Source: Actinomycetota bacterium
GTDB lineage: Bacteria > Actinomycetota > Acidimicrobiia > Acidimicrobiales > Microtrichaceae
DNA length: 6,135 nucleotides
Direction of reading: 5' to 3'
NCBI GenBank assembly: GCA_005777415.1
Contig: SXMI01000007.1
Span: 1 to 6,135 of the forward strand
Made by a program: the position numbers and the translations under genes. The notes under the pieces are model-generated. The model did no database searches. It saw only the letters and a program-made list of their open reading frames with translations, and had not been told where the DNA came from. This document shows positions 4,721-6,135 of this stretch, one piece after another (within the stretch, counting starts at the first letter, position 1; the number at the start of each line of letters is the position of its first letter).

Positions 4721-5701
4721 ATGCTCCGACTGCTGGTCGTCCCCCTGGCGTTGTCGGCCCTGGTCGCCGCCACAGGATGCGGGACCGACGACAGCGCATC
4801 GACGACGACCGCTGCCGAGTCGACGACCACGGTGGCCGAGTCGACGACCACGGTGGCCACGGCCGCACCGGCGGCGGCGCCCCCGTGCCCGGCCGAGGCG
4901 ATCCAGGTGGTCGTGAGCGTCGACCAGTGGGGTGACATCGTCGAGCAGCTCGCCGGCGAGTGCGCCAAGGTCACCACGGTCATCTCCTCCTCCGCGATCG
5001 ACCCGCACGACTACGAGCCGTCGCCGGCCGACATCGCCTCGCTCACCGACGCCGAGATCGTGGTGGTCAACGGATGTGACTACGACCACTGGGCCGAGGA
5101 GACCGCCGAGGGGCTCGACCCGAAGCCGGTGGTCGTGAACGCGTGTGAGGTCGTGGGCAAGACCGAGGGTGACAACCCCCACATCTGGTACGGACCGGAC
5201 TTCGTGTTCCAGGTGGCCGCCGCGGTCACCAGCCAGCTCGAGACCGAGCTCTCGTCGGTGGGCACCTACTTCTCCGACCGGGCCGCCGCCTGGGACGCCA
5301 GCATGCAGGGCTACCGGGACGAGATCGCCGCGATCAAGGCCGAGTTCGCTGGCCGGACCTACGCGGCGACTGAGTCCGTGTTCGACTACATGGGTGACGC
5401 GTTGACCCTGGAGAACACCACGCCGGAGGGCTTTGCCAGGGCGGCAGCCAACGAGACGGACCCGTCACCGGGTGACATCCAGGCCTTCGACCAGCTCCTC
5501 ACCTCGGGCGGAGCGAGCGTGCTCGTCTACAACGTCCAGACCGAGGGCTCCATCCCCGAGCAGGTCCGCGCGACGGCCGAGGGCGCGGGTGTCCCCGTGG
5601 TCGAGGTGACGGAGACGGTGGCGGAGGGCGCGACCTCGTTCGCCGAGTGGCAGGTCGCCCAGCTCGAGTCGCTGAACCAGGCGCTTAGCGGGGGACGGTG
5701 A
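4721..5701 (+). CDS. Metal-binding lipoprotein of a zinc/manganese ABC importer (ZnuA/TroA/PsaA family)
   Basis: From ATG 4721 this is a 326-residue lipoprotein: a hydrophobic signal (3-18), a lipobox VAATGC with the lipidated Cys20, and a Thr/Ala-rich tether (22-55). The cluster A-I metal-binding fold follows. Candidate ligands are H96 in DPHDYEP, H154 in NPHIW and E218 in ATESVFDY. A Glu at the third site is PsaA/MntC-like, whereas ZnuA usually has His there. VLVYNVQTEG (267-276) and VPVVEVTET (291-299) are typical of this subfamily. The usual fourth Asp is not obvious. It captures Zn2+ or Mn2+ outside the membrane for the ATPase and permease. In-frame starts at 4643, 4652 and 4709 are possible; codons from 4643 on are G/C-rich at third positions. 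However, they would put 26 residues before the signal core. It overlaps the ATPase gene by 4 bases. Confidence 0.9.
   Translation: MLRLLVVPLALSALVAATGCGTDDSASTTTAAESTTTVAESTTTVATAAPAAAPPCPAEAIQVVVSVDQWGDIVEQLAGECAKVTTVISSSAIDPHDYEPSPADIASLTDAEIVVVNGCDYDHWAEETAEGLDPKPVVVNACEVVGKTEGDNPHIWYGPDFVFQVAAAVTSQLETELSSVGTYFSDRAAAWDASMQGYRDEIAAIKAEFAGRTYAATESVFDYMGDALTLENTTPEGFARAAANETDPSPGDIQAFDQLLTSGGASVLVYNVQTEGSIPEQVRATAEGAGVPVVEVTETVAEGATSFAEWQVAQLESLNQALSGGR
4814..4855 (+). repeat. Exact 21-bp tandem duplication in the lipoprotein tether
   Basis: Two identical adjacent 21-base copies begin at 4814 and 4835, each coding AESTTTV (residues 32-38 and 39-45). The identity extends 3 bases further (gcc). 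It is in frame and lengthens the flexible tether between the lipid anchor and the metal-binding domain. Confidence 0.85.
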
Positions 5702-6135
5702 TCGAGTCTCCCGGGGTCGCTCCGTCGGACCCGGGACGGTCCGACGACCCCGGGCAGGCGCCTCCGGCGGTCCGGATGCGTGACGCCTCGGTGGCCTTCG
5801 GGGGTCGGTCCGTCTGGTCCCACGGCGACCTGGACATCCCGTCCGGTGGGCTGGTGTCCATCATCGGACCCAACGGCTCCGGCAAGACGTCGTTGCTGCG
5901 GTTGCTGCTCGGCATGATCCCCCCCGCCACCGGGACCGTCGAGGTGCTCGGTGCACCCGCCCGCCGGGGGAACCCCCGGATCGGCTACGTCCCCCAGCGC
6001 TTCGGCGACTCCGTGGGGGAGGCGATCACCGGCCGTGACCTGGTGCGACTCGGGCACTCCGGGAGTCGCTGGGGCCTGCGGAGGACCGAGGGTGTCGATG
6101 ACGAGGTCGACGCCGCCCTCGCCGCGGTCGATGCC
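5698..6135 (+). CDS. ABC transporter ATPase of the metal importer (3' end outside the window)
   Basis: The first 146 codons of an ABC ATPase are present; the gene runs off the window. After a polar, proline-rich N-terminus (1-24) the domain begins at VRMRDASVAFGGRSVW. Walker A is GPNGSGKTS (57-65), and the Q-loop glutamine is Q100 in GYVPQRF. The signature, Walker B and H-loop would lie beyond 6135. It should power import by the neighbouring metal-binding lipoprotein, like ZnuC or MntB. The GTG start overlaps the lipoprotein stop (GTGA), preceded at close range by GGGGGA, a likely ribosome site, so translation is coupled. A later start at ATG 5776 (residue 27) is possible. The FGDSVGEAITGRDLV segment fits metal-type ATPases (xxPxTVxExVxxG), though the usual proline-threonine is not there. 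Confidence 0.9.
   Translation, partial: MIESPGVAPSDPGRSDDPGQAPPAVRMRDASVAFGGRSVWSHGDLDIPSGGLVSIIGPNGSGKTSLLRLLLGMIPPATGTVEVLGAPARRGNPRIGYVPQRFGDSVGEAITGRDLVRLGHSGSRWGLRRTEGVDDEVDAALAAVDA

Overview
The window is very GC-rich with G/C-dominated third codon positions. It carries a WhiB-family regulator, an actinobacterial-type oligoribonuclease, and GTG starts placed right after TANNNT -10 elements. Together these point to an Actinomycetota chromosome; an Acidimicrobiia-like lineage is a guess. There are no mobile genes, CRISPR arrays, tRNAs or rRNAs, and the layout looks like ordinary core chromosome.

Layout: pdxH (12-653, +) converges on a minus-strand run. A short shared hairpin terminator lies between them. 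Read in the direction of transcription, the minus-strand run is orn (4539-3967), a 461-bp intergenic region, a WhiB7-like regulator (3505-3107), a TlpA/ResA-like thioredoxin (2981-2307), ccdA (2310-1429) and a conserved uncharacterised protein (1379-681) of a family sometimes labelled 'limonene hydroxylase'. Divergent from orn is a metal-uptake ABC operon (+): a lipoprotein metal-binding protein (4721-5701) overlapping by 4 bp an ATPase gene (5698 onward) that is cut by the window end.

How the genes relate: TlpA and CcdA form a thiol-disulfide pair. CcdA would carry electrons across the membrane and the tethered thioredoxin would use them outside, typically for cytochrome c maturation. The metal-binding lipoprotein and ATPase are the first parts of a zinc or manganese importer; the permease should lie just past the window. 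PdxH makes pyridoxal phosphate, and Orn clears short RNA oligomers; both are housekeeping.

The most interesting part is the DNA between orn and the WhiB gene. The WhiB protein has the C-terminal AT-hook typical of WhiB7, the antibiotic-resistance regulator. Upstream there is a TTGACG -35 with an AT-rich patch just before it, then a leader of about 380 nt with candidate upstream reading frames, a small hairpin over their stop codons, a 21-bp compound hairpin, an overlapping second hairpin and a 12-bp tandem repeat. This matches the architecture known for ribosome-controlled attenuation of whiB7, but no U-tract is present and the promoter -10 is poor.
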